DNA from: Mercurialis annua
Lineage: Eukaryota; Streptophyta; Magnoliopsida; Malpighiales; Euphorbiaceae
Assembly: GCF_937616625.2 (NCBI RefSeq)
Contig: NC_065576.1
Location: 29,633,128-29,697,127 of the forward strand
Length of the DNA: 64,000 nt
Direction of reading: 5' to 3'
The position numbers and the translations under genes are program-made. Numbering within the stretch: the first letter of the stretch is position 1; the number at the start of each line of letters is the position of its first letter. Positions 48,240 to 59,762 of the stretch are shown here, piece by piece. The notes beneath the pieces were generated by a model, which was given only the letters and a program-made list of their open reading frames with translations, was not told the DNA's origin and ran no database searches.

Positions 48240-48476
48240 CATGTCAAAAAGGATTGTACGACGAATGGAGTTGGGTTTTGTCAATCTGACGTGGACAACC
48301 TTCTCTGGACAAAATTTGTAGGTGGTGATCCTGCTCTGTTCACTGGGAGTCCCTCTGTTTTTAAGACACAATTATGGAAGTTCATAGGGTATGTGCCTAA
48401 GAAGTTTAATTTCAGCTATAGGCAGTTTCCCTGTTGGGATGAAAAAGTTGTTAGTGATCTCAAAACTGACTGTTAG
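48240..48476 (+). pseudogene. second captured gene fragment inside the MULE, identity unknown
   Basis: The plus-strand frame reads as real protein (DVDNLLWTKFVGGDPALFTG, WKFIGYVPKKFNFSYRQFPC, WDEK) and ends at TAG 48474-48476. I do not recognise the family with certainty. It has no own start context and lies next to the PPR piece in opposite orientation, as expected for several gene pieces picked up by one element. Confidence 0.5.
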
Positions 48477-48846
48477 AGTTTGTTCGAAGATCATGTTTAT
48501 GAGCATTCATGGCTGCAAATAGAGATGGAAATGGTAGATAATGTGTGTTTAAAAAGAGATATTTGAGAGAGAGTGAGTGTTTAGAGTGAGAAAGTTTTTA
48601 AGAAAGAGGGAGAAAAAATAATTTATTTTATTCCAAGTCAGTATTCTTATTGACATGGCTTTATTGAAAGAGAGTTTTGTTAGTTAGACGGAGTTTGAGA
48701 CAATGCACACCTCATTCCATTAAAAATGACCTCTTAAATAAAAACGGTACGTATAAGGACTTAAACGAGTGAAAAATTAGTACAGGGACCATATTAAATA
48801 AAAGTGTAGTACAAGGGGCCCTTTGATGAGTTTAGTCTATCAATAT

Positions 48847-49115
48847 CAAGACATAAATGAGGCCAAAGCCAAATATAATCATCATAGTAATCCAACAGTC
48901 ATACCAATAATCATAATCATAGCACGACCGACACACAAACTCTATAGGTGAAGGTGGAATTTCAAACGAAAACGATAACGTTCAATGACATGACAAGAAT
49001 CATAATTCCGCAGTAGTCCCTCTGACACGACTCACAGATTATGCCAACAAACATACACAATCATTTATAATACATATGGCCTAGGTTTCATAACCATGGG
49101 CTCTGATACCAATTT
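48847..49115 (-). other. end of the internal region of an older gypsy element, with primer-binding site
   Basis: The sequence ends with TGGTATCAGAGC on the minus strand (49100-49111), the initiator-Met primer-binding site, four bases from an LTR starting at 49116. No gag or pol is left; the outer gypsy element and the MULE are both inserted in this remnant. Confidence 0.7.
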
Positions 49116-51503
49116 TGTCATGACCCAAAATTTGGGGACTGTAACCGGCGCAAGAGAATGAGAGTGTTGGCTCTGAAACCCGTAGCAAGTCTAAACATAC
49201 ATATAATACAATCCGTACATTCATCATGTAACAGCAATAATATAACTAGTGTTCGGGGGCAATAGAGACTCCAACATCATGCAATTATTATGATAATCAT
49301 ACCAAATGCTCGGTGTCAACCTTCTCGATAAACCTTCTCGATAACAAATTAACTTCGTTATCAAATTAACTTCGTTAAACCTTCTCGATAACAACAAAAT
49401 AATCTCTTATTAAAAGAAGCTCGACATTTTTCCTTTCCAAACCAGTTTCCCATTCCCAGTCAGCTAAGTTTTCAACTTACCGCTCGACGCTATTGGTGAA
49501 ACCTTGACATCCGTAAACCAGCCGGCTCAATACCTCTTACTAACCCGGTTATTCTCACGGACTCCGAAACAATTCCATATATTTATTTTTGCATGTCGAG
49601 ATTTAAAAATTCCATTTTTACAAAATATCTCAAAAAAATTAATATTTCTATCCAGGAGCTTAAATCAAATACTTTCCCATTTTAAAATATCATTTTCCAG
49701 TTACATTCTTTAACTTGGCCTTGTAGGTTCAACTCATATAATTTTGGTTAAAATATCAAAAACACTCTAAATTTTTCAAAATTTATAAATTTGGTCCTTA
49801 GCCAAATCTTAATTTTCTTAAAACTTATTTTTTTACTCTTTTAGGGTACTCATCTCAGTTTCAAATTTTAAAATACATCCTTTTGACACAATAGCCACTT
49901 AGGCTCTTAAACTTTATTTTTGACCATTTTATTCCAAATCACCAAATTTCAATTTAAACATCTTTAAAAAACTTATTTTCAAATCAATCCTTTGACGTTA
50001 AAGCCATATCAATTCAGTATCAAATTTCCAGAAATAACTTTACATGTTAAAATTACCAAAAAGTCCTTAACTTTATAAAATCATCCATTTTAGTCCTTTA
50101 ACTTTAAATTCCATTTTAATTTCTTTAAATAATTTTAAATACTTCAAACATTTATATTCCAGTCCTTATGAACTTATAAATTAAGTTTTTATAAAAAATC
50201 ACAACGCATACTTTAATTTTAACAAAATTGCCAAAGTACCCTTAAACTTATACTTTTCACCAGTTCCACCAAAATTACATACAACTCATACCAATCAATC
50301 CATACACTATTCTAATCGTACAATTCCATAAAAATTAACCATCAAAATACCTAATCCATGCCACTAAAATCATTAAACTTAAATTACTAATTTTCGTGCC
50401 AAATTTCGTACAACTCATAATTTCATGCCTTTACAACTTCATACTCAATCTTTAATTAAAACCTAATTAACATGCATATCCATTAATTACTTCAAACCAA
50501 CCCATAAAATTTAACATGCAAACCATTTTCATGATTGATCTTCAAAATTACTAAAAATTGCACTAAAACCTTAATGATCCCTAAATCACAAACCATCCAC
50601 CCAAACACAAAACAAATAAAAGGGTTTGTAGTAGCCTACCTCTTGAATCTCTTATCCAAATATTTAAGAAAAAGTTTGAAAGATGAGAAACTTATGGAAC
50701 TTTGAAGTTCAAGGACAAAAATTAAAAAAATCTTGATTCCCGAGCCTTGATCATCACATGCAAGCTCTAATTCTTGTTTAGATCGTCCACATATTAAGTT
50801 TTGATAGATTAGAAACATTTTAGGAAACTCTAGTTTTAATCTTACGGTTTGCTTCTCTCTCTAGAAGTTCTGAGAGAAAAAAGATGATGAAAATGAACAT
50901 CACTCATTTCTATTTTTTTATACAGATCGTTTTAAACGATTATTTACTTTTTTGGACAGTTTTAAATATTCATGTAATACCCCAAATATTGTAGAATAAT
51001 TAAGTTGTGCCACGTGTCGTGAATTCCGATAAATTAAATTAAGAAGGATTTAATTTAATTATATCGGGAATAAAGAATAATATTTATTACGCGGATTAGC
51101 GGGAATTAAGTAAATAACTTCGGAAATTAATATAAAATAAATTATAAATTCCGAGATAATAATAATTTCGCCAAGGTCCGCGAAATATTTTGTAATAGTT
51201 ATGGTAAAAGTTTCAAGTCAATTGGAGACTGTTCAAAATTTGGACGCGGATACGTTTTGGACTAAATTGTAATTTTGGACAAGTTTAAGGACCAAAATGT
51301 AAATTAGCCAATTAAGCCCGATAATAGCGATTGAAAGATCATTGATGAAAAATAATGATTTTGGGATTGCATTATTTATTTGGATATAAATAATACGTAC
51401 GTAATTGAGTTAAAGTAAATAATTAATCGTTAAGTTAAAATAGAAAGTTTAATAGAGAATTGGTTTAAGTTAAAGAGTTCAAGGACCAAAAGTGACATTT
51501 AGC

Positions 51504-51506
<3 letters not shown>

Positions 51507-51581
<75 letters not shown>
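51507..51581. repeat. (AT)n microsatellite within the solo LTR
   Basis: About 37 uninterrupted AT units. Confidence 0.95.
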
Positions 51582-51585
<4 letters not shown>

Positions 51586-51946
51586 GGAATTGTCCAGCAC
51601 CATATCATCAGATCCTCTTTTTCATTTCTCTCGCCGTTTCATTTCGGTTCCGCCGCTCGATCTCCGTTTCTCGTCCGTTTCCGACGTTCTATAGCTCGAA
51701 TTGATCGGATTTCAACGGGTAATTACGGTAAGTTTGACGTTTTTCCGTTTGAATCGATATTTTTATAGTTACATCGAGTTAAATTTTTAGGCCACGAAAC
51801 AATTATATCGTTTTAAACGATATTAGAATTGAATTATAGCGTTTTGAATACAGATTAAGCGTTTTGGATGCGTTAGGATCGTTTTTATATCGAAAGCACG
51901 TCGGAAAGGGAGCCGGGGTGAAAACCCGCGGCTGTACGCCGCACGG

Positions 51947-52037
51947 TCCAACTGTGCGAACGCACAGCAGGACTGTGCGAACGCACAGTCTTGGAAGACT
52001 GTGCGAACGCACAGTGAGACGTGCGCTCGCACAGTGT
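51947..52037. repeat. palindrome cassette ACTGTGCGAACGCACAGT in the solo LTR
   Basis: Three units with the core TGTGCGAACGCACA, plus a fourth variant ACGTGCGCTCGCACAGT, lie about 975-1065 bases from the LTR 5' end. The inner gypsy LTR has its different palindrome array about 780-1010 bases from its 5' end, so the two cassettes are at corresponding places. Confidence 0.9.
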
Positions 52038-53793
52038 TTTCCAATCGACACGTTTTGGGGAATTTGGACGTTTTCGCGTAAAATTATCGGACTTGATTAG
52101 TTTATCGAATAATAATCGATTAGTTCGAATTATTCAACCTAACGAGGTTAAAAAAAAGAATTTATTCAAAAGAGATATTGAATCGTAAACGAATTAGATA
52201 TCGTTTATCGGAATGTACACGTGAGAGACACGATAATCGATAAAAGTAATGCGTCGTGTCTCGAGTTTAGAATCAATCCTAGAATAAGATTCTAACGTGA
52301 GTCAATTATTTTAAAATAGTTTTATATCCGGCGAGGCAAGGAGCCGCTGGACTAGGAGCTCGGGAAGCTAGACGTTTCTGAGCACCAGAGTATTTTGGAT
52401 AAACGGTCACTGTGAGTTTATACAATTTTCTTTTAAAGTATTTATTCAAGCAATTACTTTATATTGCCTTATGTTTGAATTGCATGTTTATAATGCGAAA
52501 TTTTTATATGAATTGCGCATACGCTTGATTTGAAACCAGTATTGGTCCGATGGAACGTGCTACCTATTGAGCGGCAATAGGACTGCGTGATCACCAGTTT
52601 TGATTTGATACAGCTGTGAGTTGATTATAATTATGAAATTCAAGATTGGGTGTATGATTTCGATACGAGTGAGCACTCGGTTACGGTGTAATCTGGAGTC
52701 CCCGTATCTAGTGGGTTGGACCCACTAGTGAGTTGGACTCACAACTTGATATTAATGATTGGGTTGCATGATAGATGATTAGTATGTTTGAAGATTAGGG
52801 TTTCAGTCGGATCATATACTTGGCTGCATGAGGTTCGAACGTTATCGCATTGTTTTATGATTTATAAATTACTTATTAGTAAATGTATAAACTCACTAAG
52901 TATATTCCCATATACTGACCACTCACATTCTTTCTTTCAGGTCAAAGCGTTTTAAAGGACGGACTTCCTTTTCTTGTTCCGGAAGTCTATGATAGTGAAA
53001 GAGTATGTCAAGGGAAGTTTTCTTCGTAAAGCTGCTGTAGTCGGTAGATGTCTGTATGTAATGTGGGATTTAAATTCAAACGGTATACTTAAATGGGCAA
53101 CTCTGATTTGATATAAAAGTATATTATATATTAATTGTTTTTAAAGATCGTATTTTAACCGTTTGATTTCCTTGACCAATTTCCATGAGTGGAATTGGTC
53201 GAGATCATGATTAGAGACAGGGCAGTGCTGGACATGAGGTGTCGCTCGGTAAGACCCTAATCTATAAGAATGATTCGCAATGGTTTTCAGAAAGCAATAA
53301 AGATAAGGCGATAGTTTTAATAGTAATGTTAAAAAGGTATTCTGAAAATGTTTTATATAATATAATATATTTAATTCGCGAAAAATTCATAGTGATTTTA
53401 GGCTTGCAACGGGTTCCGGAGCTAACACTCCCGTTCCCTAGCGCCGGTCTCGGCTCAATAAATTGGGTCGTGATAATTCAGCCGAGTTATTTTCTTCACA
53501 GACGATTGTTCATCCTTTTGGACGACTGTTTACTTCCTAAGAAGTCAAATCTTCTTGAGTTGTTGACCAAGACACTTATGCACACACTCCCACATGTAGC
53601 CTTTGACTTTCCTACCCTTATACTTATTCAATATTTATAAGTATGTCATTACTCCACTATGTTCCTTTGTTTTCTCATTTAGATCCTTTCCGACATTTTC
53701 CGTTCACGCCGATTTTAACCCTTACGTCGATTTTTCTCCAAGTTTGGCATTGCTAATTCCAATACTTACGTCATAAAAATACAGGTTACTACA

Positions 53794-55521
53794 GTACAAG
53801 GGCAACATAAAATAGATATCAACATACATCGGACAGCCCGAGTAACGTACAAAATAGAACTATGACTTCTTCGGTCTAGAGTTTAAAGCATTTGTACATT
53901 TATATTTTATAAAATAACCTCCGAAAAGAAAGATTCATAAGTGACACTGCACTCACAAAGATAAAACCTGAAATTTGGGAAAACAATGGGGGGTCCATTA
54001 AAACTAAGTGAATTCATAATATTGCAATTAATTACCATGTGAAAAATCAAAATTATTGAAATCATATATCAAATTATGTTAACCATTACGGAAATATATG
54101 AACCCTATACAACAATCCAAGTAACTATAATATAAATAATCCTCAAATCAATCATTTATCCAAAAGGCCTTGTCCCGAGAGCGGAGGTCCAACCGAGTTA
54201 CCAGCGACCGCACTTGAACCGCAAGTGTGAGTTCCTAAAGTTAGGCTCCAATCGAGTTACTCAACCAATACGAATCCCGAGAACAGAGCTCTAACCGAGT
54301 TACGTAATCACATATGTATCTAACACCAATCATATATCTCAATGATCATAATCGGTGCGCACAGTCCTAATGATGCCCATTAAGTAGCACTTTCCAATAA
54401 GTCCATAACGATTTTTAAAAACATTTGAAAACAATATATAATATATATAATTTTTATAAATGCTAATATGATTTACTTAATAAATCAAAAGCAATAAAAC
54501 TCACAACGTAGGATGACTAATCCCAAATTCCACCATGCTCCATAATCTATGATCCGGCTCCGTCGCTCGATTAGTAAACGAGTCTAGGAATAATACACAA
54601 TCAATAAACATTTCAAATACACATCCTAACTTTAGAGAATTCTAGACACAACTCGGCCACCATATATCTCAACATATAAGTCATAACAACACAAAAACTC
54701 AAACAACAACATTGATACATAAATAACTAAATGATAACATTCGGGTCCTAGTTGTGCTCCAAGATTTTAAAGTTCAAAGTATGGAAAATTATTTTTGAAT
54801 TGAAATGATTATAATTGAAATAAAACCACAAAATTCCATGAAAACCATAGTGGTCGAGCTTTCACAACTCCAAACCAAAATCGTCAATTTGGGAGACTCA
54901 AGTCAATTCCGCAATAACCATGAATTAAGCATATTCGGAAAATACATTTTAAACATAAAGTCATAACCCTGTTTATAAAATAGAGGAGCACAACCTAATC
55001 CAAACATTAAACCATCACAATTGGACAACACATATTAAGGGTTTAATCAACAATTCAACGCATTGCCAAGACATTCAATTCAATCCATAGCATAAGGCAA
55101 TCAATAATTTCAGCTCCATCTGGGAACCTAAGTTCAAACACATAAAGTCTTACATGGGTAGTAACCATATTCATGCCAAAGACTCCATATAAGACCCAAC
55201 ACATGTGAGAAGCATGACATTCAACAATTCCAAACTCAATTCATTCCCTCAAACCAATAACAATCAAATCTTAAGCATGTAATCCAACCCGATAAACACT
55301 CGAAAATAAATCAAAACGACATCGAACGCTTAAAGCTTCATGGGGTACTCACAAGACACTCATCAAGACACACCTAAGGCACCACATGTTCTAAACCTGA
55401 AATATAACATTTCAGAATCAAGTCGGAAACACAACAAGAACATGAAATTGTTAAACAGACTGAATCGATTTATATTAGTGTTTTAGTAATTTAATTTTAA
55501 GAAATTTGGACATTTGGTATT
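53794..55521 (-). repeat. LTR-like repeat DNA including copy B (54722-55290) with the empty insertion site
   Basis: No genes are present. Copy B matches 16432-16767 plus 19436-19675 and reads CAACAATTCAACGCATT across the point where copy A holds the 2.7-kb solo LTR. The 54170-54400 part has blocks (GAGTTAC..., AAGTAGCAC...) reminiscent of the other gypsy LTRs in this window. Confidence 0.6.
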
Positions 55522-55522
55522 A

Positions 55523-55722
55523 GGGCTGGAATTAATGAAATTCAGTATTAACCGAACTGAAATTTTTGGTTCGGTATGATTTGATTTTTTTGCCTTCAAA
55601 TCAAAAGTTTTGTTCGGTTCAATTTGATATTTTTCCAAATTTCAGTTGGTCAGTTTTTGAGAATTTGCGACCAAACCGAACGAGCCGATACTCAGCCATA
55701 TTTGGTACGGTTTGGACAGCCA
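55523..55722. mobile_element. possible hAT-type MITE upstream of PAD4
   Basis: It begins GGGCTGGAATTAA and ends TTTGGACAGCC, with internal inverted TTCGGTT/AACCGAA stretches typical of plant hAT-derived MITEs. I found no convincing 8-base target duplication, so this is tentative. It would lie about 130 to 330 bases before the PAD4 start. Confidence 0.4.
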
Positions 55723-55752
55723 TACGGGTAGCGACTCCATAATGGAAGACCC

Positions 55753-55758
55753 AGTCAA
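55753..55758 (-). promoter_or_regulatory. W-box-like site upstream of PAD4
   Basis: AGTCAA on the plus strand is TTGACT on the minus strand, within the WRKY-binding core TTGAC(C/T), about 95 bases before the ATG. Another TTGACT lies at 55908-55913 in intron 1. WRKY control would fit a salicylate-responsive gene; six-base matches can be chance. Confidence 0.35.
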
Positions 55759-55851
55759 CACTGTCCCCTAATGAAGTAGGACCCAACGGAGAGTAGATTT
55801 GAAAAGTATAATTATTATTTTTTGCAAGAATTAAAGAAAGAGAAGAGGAGC

Positions 55852-58033
55852 ATGGAGACCGAAGTTTCAGCGTAAGTTACCGAAACCTTTTTTTCTTTGG
55901 AGTTGATTTGACTATTGGGAAATTGAAAGTTGTTTATAGCATTTGCAGATTTGAGAGCAGCGAGATGGTATCGTGTTTGCTAGCATCGACACCCTTGTTA
56001 ACGGAGTCATGGAGACTCTGCGATTTGGCCTCCGCCTCTAGTTTTGTAGCTGAACTCGTCGGAAGTACTGGGTATGCCGCCTTTTTTGCTGCCCAATTGG
56101 AGGAGAGCTGTGCCCATCTGGAGCCTCTGCCTCGCGGCCTTTTCTTTCCGTTGCATCACCAAACTGATCAGGATGAAGCAGAGGAGCCTCTCATGGTCCA
56201 TTCTGGCTTCTTGCGTCTTTTCCTTTCTATCTATTCCACTCCAACATTTCAAAACCAGGTTATCTTCGTCTTTTATGCGTATGTTTGAGACGTTTTCGAA
56301 GTATGATTAAATTGAAAAAACGTGTACAGGATATGTGGTCTTATATAGGTGATATGAATATGAATTAGATGATACTATAGATGATTGGTAAACTAGATAG
56401 AAGCTAACGAGTGGTATTGCACGCAGATGTTATCAATCATGAATATTAGATGATACTATAGATGATTGGTAAACTAGATAGAAGCTAACGAGCGGTATTG
56501 GTCGCAGATGTTATCAATCATGCAGAAAAGCAAGTGTGTTGTTATAACAGGCTACTCTACAGGAGCAACACTGGCTTCTCTTTGTGCTCTCTGGCTCCTC
56601 TCTTACCTCCAATCCATTTCTTCTACCCTCTCCGTTTTATGCATCACTTTTGGTTCTCCATTGCTAGCCAATCGCTCTCTTTCTCGGGCCATTCTCCGCC
56701 AAAGATGGGCTGGAAACTTTTGTCATGTCGTATCCAAACACGACATCGTCCCCAGGCTACTATTCGCTCCTCAACTACACTCCTTTCGATCACTTGCTGC
56801 CGATTTACCTAATCAAACTAAAGCTGAAATTTTGCACATTGTATTGGCTTCACTTGACCAACACTCGGAAACATCTTGTTGCTTTTGGCCGTTTGGAAAC
56901 TACCTTTTCTGCTCTGAAGATGGAGGTATATGTATCGAGAATGTAACGTGTGTTATCAAGATGATGCATTTGTTGCTTTCCACCAGTTCGCCCACCTCTT
57001 GCATACAAGATCATCTCAATTATGGATACTATATCGGGAAACTCTCTTTCCAGTTCTTGAGCAAGAGAAGTTTCCAGCCTGCTGGTGTGCTTCCTGATTC
57101 AAGCTATGACGCAGGTGTAGCCCTTGCTTTACAGTCCTCTGGAATAGCATGCCAGGTATTCTAAATTTCTTTAATTCATAATTCTCTAACACATAACTGA
57201 TGTCATTTCTTTTTCAACCTAACTTGCAGGAGCCTGTTGCGCGACCAGCTGAAGATTGCCTAAAATTGGCTAGGCCAATGGGACGTACACCGAACCTCAA
57301 CTGTGCTAATTTGGCTATTAAACTGTCTGAAATAACACCCTATAGAGCAGAAATAGAGTGGTATAAAGCATCTTGTGATCTCTCTGATGATCAAATGGGG
57401 TACTATGACTCGTTCAAGCAAAGGGGAGCCTCCAAGCGGGACTACAAAGTCAACATGAATCGGCATAAGCTGGCGCAGTTCTGGGACTGCGTAATCAGGA
57501 TGTTAGAGAACAATCAGCTCCCTCATGATTTTCAGATGCGAGCAAAGTGGGTGAATGCAGCCCAGTTCTATAAGCTCCTGGTAGAGCCATTAGATATTGC
57601 AGAGTATTATAGAACAGGTATGCACCGAACCAAAGGCCATTATATTGGGAATGGAAGAGAGAAGAGGTACCGGATTTTTGATAGGTGGTGGAAAACAAGA
57701 GGGGTTCAAGAGGAAGAGCAGAATAGAAGGAGCAAGTATGCAAGTTTGACGCAAGATACCTGTTTTTGGGCGAGCGTAGAAGAAGCTAGAGAGTGGCTAG
57801 ATAGAGTGAGAAGTGAGAATGATCCGACAAATCTGGCGCTGCTATGGGAAAGTATTGAAAGATTCGAGAGATACGGTAGAGAATTAGTGGAAAGAAAGGA
57901 GGTGTCCAAGGATGTAGTGGCAAGGAATTCGAGCTATTGTGTTTGGGTGAAAGATTATAATGAATTGAAATCACAGGTTGCGAGATTCTGTCCTCGGTTT
58001 CCGAGTTTAATGAACGGGGAAGTTGTTCCTTGA
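55852..58033 (+). CDS. PAD4: PAD4, lipase-like immune regulator (4 exons)
   Basis: Exons are 55852-55871, 55949-56258, 56508-57155 and 57230-58033; all introns are GT-AG and phases agree, giving 593 residues. The N-terminal half is the class-3 lipase-like domain, with STPLLTESW near residue 20, the nucleophile elbow GYSTG (Ser127), Asp189 in KHDIVPR and His279 in QDHLNYGYY. The WPFGNYLFCSEDGG and PDSSYDAGVALAL segments identify PAD4 rather than EDS1 or SAG101. Exon 4 encodes the EP domain (about 327-593; MNRHKLAQFWD, RAKWVNAAQFYKLL, GHYIGNGREKRY, NSSYCVW). PAD4 pairs with EDS1 and acts with ADR1-type helper NLRs in salicylate and TIR-NLR immunity, in nucleus and cytoplasm. It is longer than the Arabidopsis protein (541), partly from an insert at about 195-233. 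Intron 2 holds an 81-base duplication that includes a decoy splice acceptor. Confidence 0.93.
56362..56523 (+). repeat. 81-base tandem duplication over the exon 3 acceptor of PAD4
   Basis: The stretch from TTAGATGATACTATAG to GCAGATGTTATCAATCATG occurs twice, offset by 81 bases. The second copy continues into exon 3; using the first acceptor (after about 56426) would lead in frame to a stop within a few codons. Both copies include the AG acceptor and the first bases of exon 3. Confidence 0.9.
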
Positions 58034-58505
58034 TTGTTCCTGCTTATCCTACGACAACGATTTGCAGCAGGCTCATAATGAATCTCACTGTTGCTAAGCT
58101 TTTGCACCCCTCTTGGTATATAGTATTAACAGGAGTCATGTATACAAGATAATTTTTGATCTTACATAAAGCAGATGGAGTCCATGAAGTATATATATAT
58201 AAACAGAATAGTTATTCTTTTACTTGTTGAGAGAAACATTTATTCCATAAAATTATAAATAAAGAAGAAAAGTAATTCTATATGCAATAGCTTTTTTTCC
58301 TTTGAAATAGCTGTTTTATCTGTTTCTTGCATATTTGAATCAAACATAATCTGTTGTCTCATACTGACTTACAAGGAATGATAAAAGTGATAAAAGAAAG
58401 AAGATAGATTAAAAATAATCAAAAGAGATGGACGCTCCTGCAATTCGCACTTTCACTATCTGGTTTCTTGTCAAAAAAGAAAGACGCAACATATTAATTA
58501 TTTAA
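58034..58505. other. PAD4 3' flank, no gene
   Basis: This is the probable 3' untranslated region and downstream spacer, with AATAAA-like AT-rich stretches near 58250. Nothing else is recognised. Confidence 0.4.
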
Positions 58506-58834
58506 AGGCTTAATGGCATAAAAAATCATAAACTTTAGCGTGTTTTGCAAATTTAACATAAACTTTCAATTTTGGCAAATTAATACACAAACTTTTGATT
58601 TTTTGCAATTTTAGCACCGATCAATTCTCCTTTAAAAAAATAGAGAAAAATGCTGATGTGGAAGCCGGAATAGTGGTTATTCCGGTGTACACATCAGCAT
58701 TTTTTTCACGAAAAATTGATCGGTGCTAAAATTGCCAAAAATCAAAAGTTTGTGTATTAATTTGCCAAAATTGAAAGTTTATGTTAAAGTTGCAAAATGC
58801 GTTAAAGTTTGTGATTTTTTACGCAATTAAGCCT
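58506..58834. mobile_element. fold-back MITE between PAD4 and KIWI
   Basis: The 329-base element has inverted ends of about 150 bases (AGGCTTAAT...ATTAAGCCT), so nearly all of it can fold back on itself; only a short centre at about 58660-58690 is unpaired. It is flanked by TATTTAA on both sides (58499-58505, 58835-58841). Shared blocks such as AACTTTCAAATTTTGGCAAA-like text link it loosely to the MITE at 25584. Confidence 0.82.
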
Positions 58835-58841
58835 TATTTAA

Positions 58842-59762
58842 ATAATCTTTAATAATTTTATTATTGTTATTCAAAATTATTTGATAAATAATTAAATTTA
58901 ATTATTTTTGAAGATATGCTAATTTAAATTTATTATTTTTTTGTTAAACTTAAAAATAAAAAAATATGTGCTAATTAGCCATAAAATTAAAATGTGTGCC
59001 AATTAACCATCACAAAGAGTACGCGCCAAGTCATGTTAAAAAATAAGGATTATATCATAAAATTCACCAATTATACATGTCAATTTAATCACCCTTTTTC
59101 AAAAGAGTCATAAAAATACAACTTTAATTTTTTTTCCAAATTCATACAGAGACATAATTTGCTGAGGTAACAGCCGAAAAATGGCCTACAACTCAGCAAA
59201 TTACACTATTAAAAGAGTGTCACCTCAACATCATATATAGATTTTATAACAAATTTCAAAAGGCATTATTAAATTGAAAAAGCATACAAAGTTGGTAAAT
59301 TTTTATGACATTGACCCTAAAACAATAGGGCAAATGATAAAAAAAATGATAGTTAAATGTATTTATGTATATAATGAAATTTATCATATTTTAATCAAAA
59401 AAAGGTCAAATTTCAATTGCTATTTGCAAGATGATGATATCAACCCAAACAACCTGAGTTTGCAAAACCTTAAACCAGATTATCCAATGAGGCTCTCCCT
59501 CTTGTAAATTAGACCTAAATAAATGACAGAAAATGAGATGGAAGGAAAAGGTAACTGGGAGATCTCAAAGAGACGCTAAAAGAAAAAAACAATTACCATA
59601 ACCAGACCTAAACAACAAGGCAGAGCATGAGCTACTGTAGCCAGTAAGTTACTAATTTCTAGAGGTTTCTGACATTCTACAGATCACAATTCACAGCCTA
59701 TGCACTATCTTACAACCAACACAAAATAAGGATCCTAAATCCCTGCAGCTATGCTAATGCTC
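58842..59762. other. spacer and probable KIWI 3' untranslated region
   Basis: AT-rich DNA without a recognisable gene. The part next to 59763 is the likely 3' untranslated region of KIWI (minus strand). Confidence 0.4.

Larger units (their letters stand above)
47263..48837. mobile_element. Pack-MULE-like element with 9-base target duplication
   Basis: The ends GGCTAAACCCATCTAGGGGC and GACTAAACTCATC... (inverse) begin inverted repeats of about 230 bases with mismatches. The element is flanked by the direct repeat TATCAATAT (47254-47262 and 48838-48846). A 9-base target duplication plus long inverted ends is the signature of Mutator-like elements. No transposase is encoded; the interior holds gene-like fragments, so it is non-autonomous. 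Confidence 0.88.
50973..53475 (+). mobile_element. solo LTR with palindrome cassette and target duplication
   Basis: The 2503-base insert begins TGTAATACCCC and ends GGGTCGTGATA (last CA changed to TA). It is flanked by ATTCA at 50968-50972 and 53476-53480. It carries an AT run (51507-51581) and, at 51947-52037, palindromes based on ACTGTGCGAACGCACAGT. The LTR body is related to the inner gypsy LTRs but inverted and more diverged. No internal genes are left. Confidence 0.92.
49116..53793 (-). repeat. LTR of an older gypsy element, split by a solo LTR
   Basis: It starts TGTCATGACCC next to a primer-binding site and ends ...GGTTACTACA at 53793, that is TGTAGTAACC... on the coding strand, a common gypsy LTR start. 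Without the 2.5-kb insert and its duplication it is about 2.17 kb. No partner LTR was recognised, and the right end is inferred from the terminal motif. Confidence 0.65.

Noticed and set aside
51803..52100. Overlapping frames on both strands in the solo LTR with repeated VRTV/CERT-like text
   Set aside because: Again a by-product of the ACTGTGCGAACGCACAGT palindromes.
53239..53640. Plus-strand frame of 133 codons
   Set aside because: It runs across the solo LTR end, the target duplication and older LTR DNA, so it cannot be an ancestral gene.
55852..58033. SAG101 or EDS1 as identity of the lipase-like gene
   Set aside because: The EP domain is shared by the three families, but the WPFGNYLFCSEDGG, PDSSYDAGVALAL and TQDTCFWA segments and the complete triad fit PAD4 best.
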